Shown here one piece after another: positions 1-7,594 of a stretch of 46,870 bases of DNA. Made by a program: the position numbers and the translations under genes. The DNA is taken from assembly GCA_903869075.1 (NCBI GenBank), contig CAIPXZ010000493.1, positions 1 through 46,870 of the forward strand. Reading direction: 5' to 3'. This stretch comes from an uncultured Myxococcales bacterium (GTDB taxonomy: Bacteria > Myxococcota_A > UBA9042). The notes beneath the pieces were generated by a model that did no database searches, was not told the DNA's origin, and saw nothing but the letters and a program-made list of their open reading frames with translations. Position 1 is the stretch's first letter, and every line of letters begins with the position of its first letter.

Positions 1-275
1 AGGTACGCCGGCGCGATGAACGCCGCGACCGCCTGCAGCACGCCGGTCTCGGCGTCGCCCTCGACCGGCACCGGCTCGTCGTCTTCGACGTCCACCGCGT
101 ACGGGATGCGCCCTGGAAGCACGAATAAATCCGAGCCCTTGGGCAGCTGAATCAGCTCATCAGGCTCCGGCTGCCGCCAGCAATCGCCGTCCCACGCCAG
201 CATCGCCAGCGTCGGATGGTCAAAAATCCGCCCGTCAGCGGCGGCGACAACAGCGCGGGGGTACGAATCAGCCAT
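1..275 (-). CDS. N-terminal fragment of a probable radical SAM family protein (cut by window edge)
   Basis: Reading the minus strand from ATG at 275 gives 91 residues with no stop before the window edge. The peptide starts MADSYPRAVVAAADGRIFDH and contains the blocks ELIQLPKGSDLFVLPGR and AVAAFIAPAYL. This N-terminal pattern (a short beta-rich leader, then LPxGSxLFxLPGR, then an AAFxAPA segment) resembles what I recall at the start of a family of radical SAM proteins in deltaproteobacteria. The catalytic CxxxCxxC is not in the window, so the assignment is from memory of the leader only. It is transcribed divergently from the membrane protein at 365. A TACAAT hexamer (complement of 306-311) could be its -10 box, without a clear -35. 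Confidence 0.5.
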   Translation of the reverse strand, partial: MADSYPRAVVAAADGRIFDHPTLAMLAWDGDCWRQPEPDELIQLPKGSDLFVLPGRIPYAVDVEDDEPVPVEGDAETGVLQAVAAFIAPAY

Positions 276-364
276 CTGCCATCCTTGGGTCGAAAACCGC
301 CGCGGATTGTACACGAGCCACGCGCTGCGGGTATCCTGTCCGCCGCAACGGTCGCCCGCACCGC

Positions 365-2305
365 ATGAATCCGATGACGTCGCCTTCCTCGCCGCCAGCC
401 ACCTCCCGCCACGAACCGCTGCTGCTGGCGCTCGCCGTGGCGCTGACGGTGCTCGGCGTGGCGCCGATCTGGCTTGTCGACCTGCTGCCGCTCGTCGACA
501 TGGCGGCGCACCTGCACCTCATGACGGTGATGCACGATCTGCCGCACTCGCCGCTGATTCAGCATCATTATCAGGAAGTTCACGCGCTGGTGCCGTACCT
601 CAGCTACTACAAGGCAGTCGACTGGCTGGCGTACCTGATGTCGGTCGAGCAGGCCAATCGCGTGGTCCTGACGCTGACGGTCGCGGCGATGCCGTGGTCG
701 GCGTACGTCTATCTGCGCACGGTGGGGCATAGCCCGTGGCTGATGCTCGGCGTGCTGCCGTGGCTGCTACACTGCGATTTTTTCATGGGTTTTTTCAGCT
801 ACCTGCTGTCGATCCCGGTGTTCATCCTCATCCTCGCGGCGCACCTGCGCTGGCTCCAGGCGCCGACGCGGCGCCGCGGCTTGCTGCTGGCGGGGCTGCT
901 CGGGCTGCTGGCGGTGACGCACTATTTGCTGTGGGCGGTCGCGCTGGTGCTGCTGCCGACGATCGCCCTGGCGTTCGGCAGCCGTCAGGGCTGGCGGCGC
1001 GCGATCTGGTGGCCGCTGCGCGACGCGCTGATGCTGCTGCCGTCGCTCGGCCTGCTGCTGCCGTGGTTCCTGCGCTATTTCGTCTTCGCCGACGGTGTGA
1101 AGACGTCTGACGCGGCCATCCACCGGGTCGGCGGCACGTTCTGGCAGCGGCTGTCGGCGGTGTACCTCGGCGAGCACATCGGGCCGCTGGCGAACCTGCG
1201 GCAAATTCCAGACGTGATGTTCGACGCCGTCTACCGCGCCGACGCGCCCATGTCCCTGCGCGAGCGTCCGGGCGAGCTCGTGACCGGGTTGTGGCTGGCG
1301 GCGCTCGTGCTGTGGCTGATCGGCAGCGCGCGAACGCCGCGGCAGGCAAGTCCGCACGGGCCGCGGCCGCGCAACGGCGTGTCGGGCAGCGCGTACGCCG
1401 CGTGGGTCGTGGCGATCCTGGCGCTCGAGTATTTCCTGATGCCGCGCAACCTCACGCGGCCGATCGCGCTGTACGGCGTCAACTTCCGCCTGGTGGAAGT
1501 GGCGATGGTGCTGCTCGTCTGCGCGCTGCCGCTCGATCCGCGGCGGCCGCCGCTGACAACACGCGGGCGCGTGTGGCTGGGCGGTGTGCTGCTGTTGGCG
1601 TGTGCGATCGTGCTGCCCATCACGGTACTGCGCGAATTCCGCGCCGATCGCGCGCTGATGGGCGACATCCGTCAGGCCTACGATCACATCCCGCCTGGTC
1701 AGCGCGTGCTGACCCTGCGCGGCCGCCGGCCGAGCCGCTGGTTCCTTTTCAACGTCGGCGAGTATTACGCCGTATTTCGCCACGGTTACGTGCCGTATTC
1801 GTTCGCGGACACGAGCTCCAAGCCCGTGGTCCTCAACCGCGACACGGCGTTGCCGGCGCCGCCCGCTGTGGACCTGGAGTTCTTCAGCTGGCAGCGCCAC
1901 GGCCGGTACTACGACTACATCGTGCGGTTTGACGAGCCCGACTTGCTGCACCCGTGGACGCCGACGATGCCAGACCTGCCGGTTGTCTGGCGCGGCAAAG
2001 GCTGGACGGTGTGGCGCAACCCGCAGCGTGAAGCCTGGCCGCCGCCGAGCGATGCGACGTATGCAGCGCAGGCGCTGGCAGCCTTGCCCCAGGCCGTCGC
2101 GGCGGAGATGGCGGGTGCGGCGCTGACGCTGGCGGGGCTGCCGGGGCACTGCGCGACGCCCGCCCAACGCATGCTCGTGGCGGCGACCGAGCCGCTGCCG
2201 CTGCCGTGGCCCAAGCCGGTCGTCTGGGTCACGCCGCCGCAGGCGGGCGCGTGGATTCCGCGGCTGCTCGGACGGCCCGTGACCGTGCCGCCGTCACGGC
2301 CGTGA
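365..2305 (+). CDS. Polytopic membrane protein, GT-C glycosyltransferase-like
   Basis: This 646-residue protein has about ten hydrophobic helices between residues 19 and 420, followed by a soluble C-terminal region of roughly 200 residues. The first helix is followed by a loop with VDLLPLVDMAAHLH, an acidic/His-containing motif resembling the first periplasmic loop of GT-C-type membrane glycosyltransferases (compare PLxDLPxHL in related uncharacterised proteins). No specific family can be named. The start at 365 is taken because the ATG is the first one in frame; the Met three codons later would serve equally. It is divergent from the gene at 1-275 and separated from the Rrf2 regulator by 75 nt that carry a strong -35 box, so it is probably its own transcription unit. 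Function unknown; a lipid-linked sugar transferase is a guess. Confidence 0.75.
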   Translation: MNPMTSPSSPPATSRHEPLLLALAVALTVLGVAPIWLVDLLPLVDMAAHLHLMTVMHDLPHSPLIQHHYQEVHALVPYLSYYKAVDWLAYLMSVEQANRVVLTLTVAAMPWSAYVYLRTVGHSPWLMLGVLPWLLHCDFFMGFFSYLLSIPVFILILAAHLRWLQAPTRRRGLLLAGLLGLLAVTHYLLWAVALVLLPTIALAFGSRQGWRRAIWWPLRDALMLLPSLGLLLPWFLRYFVFADGVKTSDAAIHRVGGTFWQRLSAVYLGEHIGPLANLRQIPDVMFDAVYRADAPMSLRERPGELVTGLWLAALVLWLIGSARTPRQASPHGPRPRNGVSGSAYAAWVVAILALEYFLMPRNLTRPIALYGVNFRLVEVAMVLLVCALPLDPRRPPLTTRGRVWLGGVLLLACAIVLPITVLREFRADRALMGDIRQAYDHIPPGQRVLTLRGRRPSRWFLFNVGEYYAVFRHGYVPYSFADTSSKPVVLNRDTALPAPPAVDLEFFSWQRHGRYYDYIVRFDEPDLLHPWTPTMPDLPVVWRGKGWTVWRNPQREAWPPPSDATYAAQALAALPQAVAAEMAGAALTLAGLPGHCATPAQRMLVAATEPLPLPWPKPVVWVTPPQAGAWIPRLLGRPVTVPPSRP

Positions 2306-2308
2306 CAG

Positions 2309-2337
2309 TTGACAGCGGCCGACCGAGGGTGCAAGCT
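2309..2337 (+). promoter_or_regulatory. Candidate sigma-70 type promoter of the Rrf2 regulator gene
   Basis: A perfect -35 hexamer TTGACA (2309-2314) is followed after 17 nt by CAAGCT (2332-2337), a weak -10. The predicted transcription start falls at about 2344, the left edge of the palindrome at 2345-2361. Strong -35 with weak -10 is typical of regulated promoters. Read by eye only. Confidence 0.4.
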
Positions 2338-2344
2338 GTTAAAA

Positions 2345-2361
2345 CCTACTACGCCGGTAGG
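2345..2361. promoter_or_regulatory. Candidate Rrf2 operator, CCTA-N9-TAGG, upstream of the regulator
   Basis: The palindrome CCTA ctacgccgg TAGG lies between the promoter and the ATG at 2381. The same half-sites with the same 9-nt spacer recur at 2948-2964 before the porin gene. This position would let the regulator repress its own transcription. That the Rrf2 protein binds here is inferred from the shared motif and location. Confidence 0.5.
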
Positions 2362-2380
2362 GATTTGACTGGGGAACGCC

Positions 2381-2887
2381 ATGCTGCCGATGAAGTCGCG
2401 TTACGCCCTGAAAGCTTTGGTGTTTTTGGCGCGCCATCAAGCTGACGGCCCGGTGCCGGTCGCCGGCATTGCCAACGCCGAAGCCATCCCGACAAAGTTT
2501 CTGGAAGCGATCCTGCTGGAACTGCGCAACGCCGGCATCCTGACGAGCCGTCGCGGGCCAACCGGCGGCTACCAGCTGCGCGTCGAGCCCAAGACCGTGT
2601 TCCTCGGCGACGTCATTCGCAACTTGTCCGGGCCGATGGCGCCGCTGCCCTGCCTGTCCAAGTCCGCGTACCACCGCTGCGCCGAGTGCGTGGACGAGGC
2701 GACGTGCGCGGTGCGGCTGCTGATGGCGGATGTCCACGCCGCGACGCTGCGCATTGTCGACGGTACGACGCTGGCTGAGCTCGTCGCGCGGGTGGACGCG
2801 GCGGCGACTGGCGGCGCGGAAGGTCAGTCGCAGCGCTGTCGACCGGCGGAAGGCCCGGCGAACAACGACTTTGATTTCATCGATTAG
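2381..2887 (+). CDS. Rrf2-family transcriptional regulator with four Cys, possibly Fe-S binding
   Basis: This 168-residue protein has the Rrf2 winged-helix N-terminus (MLPMKSRYALKALVFLARH, recognition region to about residue 85, with the wing motif RRGPTGGYQL at 58-66). The effector region carries Cys91, Cys100, Cys103 and Cys109, in a spacing resembling Fe-S-binding Rrf2 members such as IscR and NsrR, although the exact spacing differs. The tail after residue 145 is low-complexity and ends acidic. ATG 2381 is chosen with GGGGAA just upstream; Met at 2390 is an alternative. It sits directly before an OprP-type porin and cysTWA, so a CysR/CymR-like role in sulfur supply is a reasonable inference. 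A palindrome in its own leader suggests autoregulation. Confidence 0.93.
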   Translation: MLPMKSRYALKALVFLARHQADGPVPVAGIANAEAIPTKFLEAILLELRNAGILTSRRGPTGGYQLRVEPKTVFLGDVIRNLSGPMAPLPCLSKSAYHRCAECVDEATCAVRLLMADVHAATLRIVDGTTLAELVARVDAAATGGAEGQSQRCRPAEGPANNDFDFID

Positions 2888-2947
2888 CCGAAGCTGACAC
2901 TGTCGCTTCCCTCCCCGCCGCACGAGCGTCGGCGATCCGTCAATAAC

Positions 2948-2964
2948 CCTAGTTTTATGATAGG
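2948..2964. promoter_or_regulatory. Candidate Rrf2 operator, CCTA-N9-TAGG, before the porin gene
   Basis: CCTA gttttatga TAGG repeats the half-sites and spacer length of 2345-2361. A -10-like TATGAT (2956-2961) lies inside it and the porin ribosome binding site AGGAG (2962-2966) overlaps its right half, so occupancy would block transcription or translation initiation. Function is inferred. Confidence 0.5.
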
Positions 2965-2974
2965 AGTTACAACC

Positions 2975-4405
2975 ATGCTTCGTATTTTGATCCCGGCGCT
3001 GGCCAGCCTGCTCCTGACGACCGCTGCGTCGGCCCAAACGCTTGACGCGACCGCGCCGCTGCCTGAGGCGGGGACGTTGGCGTCGCTCCCGGCGGCGGAA
3101 ACGCCGGCGAGCCTTGAGCAGCGCGTAGCCGTGTTGGACCAAAAAGTCCGGGTGCTCGAGGCGCGTGCCGACGTCGCGCAGGAGGTCGCCAACGCGCGCA
3201 ATGGCGCAGGCACTGCCGACGGTGACGACCTCGTCCTGCGCTCCAAGAGCGGCGATTTGTCCTTGCAATTCAATGGTATCTTGCAGGCCGACGGTCGCCT
3301 GTTCCTGAACGACGATGCCCGCAAGCTGACGGACACGTTCACAACGCGGGTGATTCGGCCGGTCTTCTCCGGCGCGTTCGGCAAGCTGCTGCGCTGGCAG
3401 TTCACGCCCGACTTTGCCGGTGGCGTCGTCACGATTCAGGATGCGTGGGTCGACCTTGTGCTGGGCGATCACGTCACGGTGCGCGTGGGCAAGATGACGG
3501 TGCCGTTCGGCCTGGAGCGCTGGCAGGGCACTGCGGCGCTGCGCTTCATCGAGCGCGCCTACCCAACGCAGTTGTCGCCCAACCGCGACGTCGGCATTCT
3601 GATCTTTGGCGACCTGCTGCAAAAGCGCATCGGCTGGTCGCTCGGCGCCTATGACGGCGGCATCGACAACAGCCTGACCGACACGGACAACAACGACTCA
3701 AAGGACGTCGTCGGTCGGATTTTTGCCCAGCCTTTCGCGACGTTGGAGAACCCGTGGCTGAGTTCGCTGCTGATCGGCGGCGCGTTCAGCTGGGGCGAGC
3801 AGAACGGCACGGACAGCACGCCGAACACGCCGAGCTGGAAGACGCCGGGCCAGAACACGTTCTACACCTTCCGCAATGCCGAAAAGGGCACGGACGCCAA
3901 AGGCAACGCGATCACGCTCGCCAACCCGGTCGCCAACGGCGCGCGCCTGCGCTGGACCGCGCACGCGTGGTGGACCGGCGGTCCGCTGGCGTTCCTCGGC
4001 GAGTACACGGCCGTCACCGAAGCCGTCTCCCGCAGCGGCGTCAGCGGCGACTGGAAGTCCAGCGCCTGGCAGGGCGCGCTCACCTACGTCATTGGCGGCC
4101 GCCCGCACTTTTCAGGCACCACGGTGACGACGCCGTTCCGGCTCGGCGGCGACGGCTGGGGCGCGTTTGAGCTCGCCGCCCGCGCTTCATCGATCGCTAC
4201 AGATTCAGCCAGTTACGCCACCTGGGCCGACCCGTCCAAGTCCGCGCGGCAGGCCACCAGCTTCACCGGCGGCGTGCGCTGGCACCTCTCGACGCACTAC
4301 CGCATCTTCCTCGACTACGAGCACACGATCTTCTCGGGCGGCGCGGCCAGCGGCGATCTTGTCACCGAACACGCGGTGCTCGGCCGCGTTCAGCTTGCGT
4401 ATTAG
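2975..4405 (+). CDS. OprO/OprP-type anion porin, outer membrane
   Basis: The 476-residue product has a Sec signal peptide (residues 1-20, cleavage after ASA), a short periplasmic coiled coil at about 45-75 (heptads around SLEQRVAVLDQKVRVLEAR), and a beta-barrel typical of the phosphate-selective porin O/P family, including LRWQFTPDF and VGKMTVPFGLERW. It ends in an aromatic residue (VQLAY), as outer-membrane barrels do. ATG 2975 is preferred over in-frame ATG 2957 because AGGAG lies at 2962-2966 with 8-nt spacing and the signal peptide then starts properly. Family members pass phosphate or polyphosphate. Here, between an Rrf2 regulator and sulfate transport genes, sulfate is the more likely substrate by context. 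Confidence 0.9.
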   Translation: MLRILIPALASLLLTTAASAQTLDATAPLPEAGTLASLPAAETPASLEQRVAVLDQKVRVLEARADVAQEVANARNGAGTADGDDLVLRSKSGDLSLQFNGILQADGRLFLNDDARKLTDTFTTRVIRPVFSGAFGKLLRWQFTPDFAGGVVTIQDAWVDLVLGDHVTVRVGKMTVPFGLERWQGTAALRFIERAYPTQLSPNRDVGILIFGDLLQKRIGWSLGAYDGGIDNSLTDTDNNDSKDVVGRIFAQPFATLENPWLSSLLIGGAFSWGEQNGTDSTPNTPSWKTPGQNTFYTFRNAEKGTDAKGNAITLANPVANGARLRWTAHAWWTGGPLAFLGEYTAVTEAVSRSGVSGDWKSSAWQGALTYVIGGRPHFSGTTVTTPFRLGGDGWGAFELAARASSIATDSASYATWADPSKSARQATSFTGGVRWHLSTHYRIFLDYEHTIFSGGAASGDLVTEHAVLGRVQLAY

Positions 4406-4432
4406 TCGATTCTCACAGGTCTTTTCGACTTC

Positions 4433-4451
4433 GCCCGCGACGGCGGCGGGC
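4433..4451 (+). terminator. Hairpin after porin gene, possible terminator
   Basis: GCCCGC (4433-4438) and GCGGGC (4446-4451) form a 6-bp stem with a 7-nt loop, starting 28 nt after the porin stop. It is followed by AATTTG, not a proper U-tract, so termination strength is doubtful. Confidence 0.3.
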
Positions 4452-4455
4452 AATT

Positions 4456-4464
4456 TGCTACTAT
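4456..4464 (+). promoter_or_regulatory. Candidate extended -10 promoter of the cysTWA operon
   Basis: TGC followed by TACTAT (4459-4464) fits an extended -10 element (TGN plus a 4/6 match). No -35 is seen. It lies about 95 nt before cysT, and no CCTA-N9-TAGG palindrome is present in this gap. Confidence 0.35.
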
Positions 4465-4563
4465 GCCGATTGACTTAAGCGGTGCGCCTTTGAAGCTTCC
4501 TGTTGTCAACAACCCGCCCGCGCTTCCACAAAACGCACGTCGCTGGCCGTGGGAGGCCGCTGC

Positions 4564-5400
4564 ATGACGTTTTCCCGCACCAAGCGCGCGCCGGCGGCGA
4601 TGCCTGGGCTGGGTCTGTCGCTCGGCATCACGCTGACGTGGCTGAGCCTCATCGCGCTGATCCCGCTCGCGGCGCTGGTCGTGCGCGCTGGCAGCCTGGG
4701 CTGGCAGGGCTGGCTGAATGCCGTCTCGGGCGAACGCGTCTGGCTGTCGCTGCGGCTGAGCTTTGGCGCGTCGCTGATCGCCGCGGCGCTCGACACGGCG
4801 GCGGGGTTGCTCATCGCCTGGGTGCTGTGCCGGAACAAGGTCCCGTTCAAGGCGTTCTGGGACGTGCTCGTCGACTTGCCGTTTGCCCTGCCGACCGCCG
4901 TCGCCGGCATCGCACTCACTGCGCTGTGGGTGCCGGACGGCTGGCTGGGTCAGCTCGTCGCGCCGTTTGGCTGGCGGATCGCGTTCGCTGAGCCTGGCGT
5001 CGTCGTCGCGCTGACGTTCATCGGGCTGCCGTTCGTGGTGCGGACGATCCAGCCGGTGTTGCAGAGCGCGGAAAAGGAGCTGGAGGAGGCCGCGGAGTCG
5101 CTGGGTGCGAGTCCGGCGCAGATCATCTGGCGCGTCGTGCTGCCGAGCCTGCGTCCGGCGCTGTTGACCGGCTTCGCGCTCGCGTTCGCGCGCGCGGTTG
5201 GCGAGTACGGCTCGGTCATCTTCATCTGCGGCAACATCCCGATGAAGACCGAAATCACGCCGCTGCTGATCGTCGCGCGGCTGGAGCAGTACGACTACGC
5301 GGGTGCGACGGCGCTGGCGACCATCATGCTCGGGTTTTCAGCGCTGATCCTCGCGGCGCTGCAATTCCTGCAAAAGGGCCGGCGCACGGCGTTACGCTGA
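4564..5400 (+). CDS. cysT: Sulfate/thiosulfate ABC transporter permease CysT
   Basis: This 278-residue inner-membrane permease has six predicted helices and the binding-protein-dependent transport loop EAAESLGASPAQIIWRVVLP (EAA motif), which docks on the ATPase CysA. The tail segment around GEYGSVIFICGNIPMKTEI is characteristic of the CysT (CysU) subgroup rather than molybdate or phosphate permeases. ATG 4564 is chosen because GGGAGG (4551-4556) stands 8 nt upstream; an in-frame GTG at 4549 overlaps that site. It is followed after 12 nt by cysW and then by cysA. No sulfate-binding protein gene is next to it. Confidence 0.95.
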   Translation: MTFSRTKRAPAAMPGLGLSLGITLTWLSLIALIPLAALVVRAGSLGWQGWLNAVSGERVWLSLRLSFGASLIAAALDTAAGLLIAWVLCRNKVPFKAFWDVLVDLPFALPTAVAGIALTALWVPDGWLGQLVAPFGWRIAFAEPGVVVALTFIGLPFVVRTIQPVLQSAEKELEEAAESLGASPAQIIWRVVLPSLRPALLTGFALAFARAVGEYGSVIFICGNIPMKTEITPLLIVARLEQYDYAGATALATIMLGFSALILAALQFLQKGRRTALR

Positions 5401-5412
5401 TCGGGAGCGTCC

Positions 5413-6201
5413 ATGATTCGGATTGTATTGACATTTCTGGCGATGGCGTGGTTGAGCGTGATGGTGCTCGCGCCGGTGGTGATCGTCCTCTTCGCCGGGC
5501 TGAGCGCAGGCGTGGGTGCTTGGTGGTCGGCGATTAACGACGAAGAAACGCGCACTTCCGTGGCACTGTCGCTGAAGATCGCGGCGATCGTCGTGCCGTG
5601 CAACGCCGTGTTTGGCATCGCCGCGGCGTGGGCATTGGCGCGTTTCCGCTTTCCCGGCCGCGCGCTGCTGCTGGCGCTGCTGGACCTGCCGCTGTCGGTG
5701 TCGCCGGTGGTGTCCGGTCTCGTCTTCGTGCTGCTGTTTGGCGCCCAGGGCTGGTTCGGCGCATGGCTGCAAGCACATGATATTCAGATAATTTTCGCCA
5801 TTCCGGGCATCGTGCTCGCCACGGCGTTCGTGACACTGCCGATGGTCGCGCGCGAGCTGTTGCCGCTGCTGGAATCGCAGGGCGAGGACGCGGAGCTCGC
5901 GGCGCGCACGCTCGGCGCGTCCGGCTGGCAGACCTTCTGGCTCGTGTCGTTCCCGCGGATGCGCGGCGCGTTGGCCTACGGCGTGCTGCTGTGCACGGCG
6001 CGGGCGCTGGGCGAATTCGGCGCAGTTTCAGTGGTTTCTGGACACATCCGCGGCCAAACAGACACGCTGCCGCTGCACGTCGAGATCTTGCACAACGAAT
6101 ATCATTTCCAAGCCGCTTTCGCGGCGGCGTCGTTGCTGCTGCTTGTCGGCGTGGCGACGTTGCTGTTGCGGCGGCTGCAGACCCCGGAATCGGCGCACTG
6201 A
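5413..6201 (+). CDS. cysW: Sulfate/thiosulfate ABC transporter permease CysW
   Basis: The 262-residue protein is the second permease of the sulfate importer. It has about six hydrophobic helices and the EAA-like cytoplasmic loop LAARTLGASGWQTFWLVSFP. The C-terminal sequence SGHIRGQTDTLPLHVEIL, followed by NEYHF, is diagnostic for CysW. It is spaced 12 nt after cysT and 12 nt before cysA, indicating one transcript and a 1:1 heterodimer in the inner membrane. Confidence 0.95.
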   Translation: MIRIVLTFLAMAWLSVMVLAPVVIVLFAGLSAGVGAWWSAINDEETRTSVALSLKIAAIVVPCNAVFGIAAAWALARFRFPGRALLLALLDLPLSVSPVVSGLVFVLLFGAQGWFGAWLQAHDIQIIFAIPGIVLATAFVTLPMVARELLPLLESQGEDAELAARTLGASGWQTFWLVSFPRMRGALAYGVLLCTARALGEFGAVSVVSGHIRGQTDTLPLHVEILHNEYHFQAAFAAASLLLLVGVATLLLRRLQTPESAH

Positions 6202-6213
6202 ACGGAGTCAAGC

Positions 6214-7176
6214 ATGTCGATCGAAATCCTTGGGATTAGCAAAACATTCAGTGACTTCAAGGCATTGGACGACGTGACGCTGACAATTGGCGACGGCGAG
6301 CTGCTGGCGCTGCTGGGGCCGTCGGGCTCGGGCAAGACGACGCTGCTCCGCGTGCTGGCTGGCCTGGAGCTGCCCGACGTCGGGAGCGTCCAGGAAAATG
6401 GCCAGGACCTGACGTCGCTCGGCGCGCGCGACCGCAACGTTGGCCTGGTGTTCCAGCATTTCGCGCTGTTCCCGCATCTAGATGTCTTTGAAAACATTGC
6501 CTTTTCTCTGCGCGTGCGCAAGCGCCCGGCGGCCGAGGTCCAAGCGCGGGTGACCGAACTGCTGCATTTGGTGCAGCTCGAAGGGCTGGCGCACCGGCGG
6601 CCGGCGGAGCTCTCGGGCGGCCAGCGTCAACGCGTGGCGCTGGCGCGGGCGCTGGCGGCGCGGCCGCGCGTGCTGCTGCTGGACGAGCCATTCTCAGCGC
6701 TGGACGCGAAAGTCCGTCACGAGCTGCGCGGCTGGCTGCGGCGGCTGCACGAAGAGCTCGGGACCACAACGGTTTTTGTTACCCATGACCAGGACGAAGC
6801 GTTCGAGCTGGCGGATCGCGTCGCGGTCTTTCACCGCGGACGAATCGAGCAAATCGGCACGCCGGATGAGATCTACGACGAGCCGAAGAGCCCGTTTGTG
6901 CTGGATTTTCTCGGCCATGTGCAGTGGCTGGACGGGCTTGCGGCGACGCCGATCGCCGTGCGCCACCGTGACGTGACGCTGCACGCCACGGGCGACGCCG
7001 GTTGGGCGGCGCGGATCGTGCGCATCCACCGCACCGGGCCGCGCGTTCGTGTCGACCTGCAACTGGCGACCGGGCAGGCGCTCATCGCGGCGCTCGAACC
7101 GCCAGCGGCGCAGGCGCTGACCGTCGGGCAAAGCCTGCGGGCCGTGGCAGAGCGGCAGTACGCGTTCGCCGGTTGA
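6214..7176 (+). CDS. cysA: Sulfate/thiosulfate ABC transporter ATPase CysA
   Basis: The 320-residue ATPase has Walker [10 protein letters not shown] (about residues 35-43), Q-loop region [10 protein letters not shown], signature [14 protein letters not shown] (about 133 onward), Walker [12 protein letters not shown] and the switch His in [11 protein letters not shown]-terminal TOBE-like region after about residue 240 is typical of sulfate/spermidine/maltose importer ATPases. The start at 6214 follows GGAGTC. It closes the cysT-cysW-cysA operon; together they import sulfate or thiosulfate at the cost of ATP. The length is slightly shorter than many CysA proteins (about 340-360). Confidence 0.95.
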   Translation: MSIEILGISKTFSDFKALDDVTLTIGDGELLALLGPSGSGKTTLLRVLAGLELPDVGSVQENGQDLTSLGARDRNVGLVFQHFALFPHLDVFENIAFSLRVRKRPAAEVQARVTELLHLVQLEGLAHRRPAELSGGQRQRVALARALAARPRVLLLDEPFSALDAKVRHELRGWLRRLHEELGTTTVFVTHDQDEAFELADRVAVFHRGRIEQIGTPDEIYDEPKSPFVLDFLGHVQWLDGLAATPIAVRHRDVTLHATGDAGWAARIVRIHRTGPRVRVDLQLATGQALIAALEPPAAQALTVGQSLRAVAERQYAFAG

Positions 7177-7540
7177 CCTCTCGGTGCTGGAAATGCGCAG
7201 AGTTCCGGCTTCGCCGGGGCCCTCCGCCCCGAAAAACTGGCCCACCCCGCCGAGGCGCCGGTGTCACCCGGACGCACGTCCACATGCGGTCCCGCAGCTT
7301 GCGCTGCGCCCGCCCCACCTTCGGCTGCCCGTTGGGAGTCCTTGATCCCCGTGGCAGCCCGGCAATGGTACTTGTGGGCAATCCGCTCCGCCAGGCGCGC
7401 GCCTGACTTCCCGAAGAGCACCGCGCCCGACACGCGCGACAAAACTGTATTCGCGCGTTGCCAACTTTTGCCGCGGCCAAAACGTCCCTTGGCGCCAAAA
7501 AAGTTGCGCGCGGCGGACACCGCGTACTGCGCCGAGCACC
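7177..7540. other. 364-nt gene-free stretch with GC hairpins between cysA and ftsY
   Basis: No reading frame here has convincing protein character on either strand. Two adjacent hairpins stand at 7205-7217 (CCGGC TTC GCCGG) and 7216-7230 (GGGGC CCTCC GCCCC), just after cysA. Neither is followed by a U-tract. The rest is GC-rich with several short complementary blocks. I could not match it to RNase P, tmRNA, SRP RNA, 6S RNA or a riboswitch by eye. It could be a decayed gene or an unrecognised structured RNA. Confidence 0.4.
7205..7230. repeat. Tandem GC-rich hairpins after cysA
   Basis: Stem CCGGC/GCCGG with loop TTC (7205-7217) is abutted by GGGGC/GCCCC with loop CCTCC (7216-7230), sharing two bases. 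The position is 28 nt after the cysA stop, suggesting mRNA 3' end stabilisation or weak termination. There is no U-tract. Confidence 0.35.
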
Positions 7541-7569
7541 TTGAATCCGCGCGGCAACCCGACTACGTT
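7541..7569 (+). promoter_or_regulatory. Candidate promoter of ftsY
   Basis: TTGAAT (7541-7546), a 17-nt spacer, then TACGTT (7564-7569). The expected start at about 7576 gives a leader of about 19 nt containing GGAG (7585-7588) before ATG 7595. The same layout recurs before several other genes in the window. Confidence 0.5.
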
Positions 7570-7594
7570 GTCGCCCCCCACGCTTGGAGCGATC

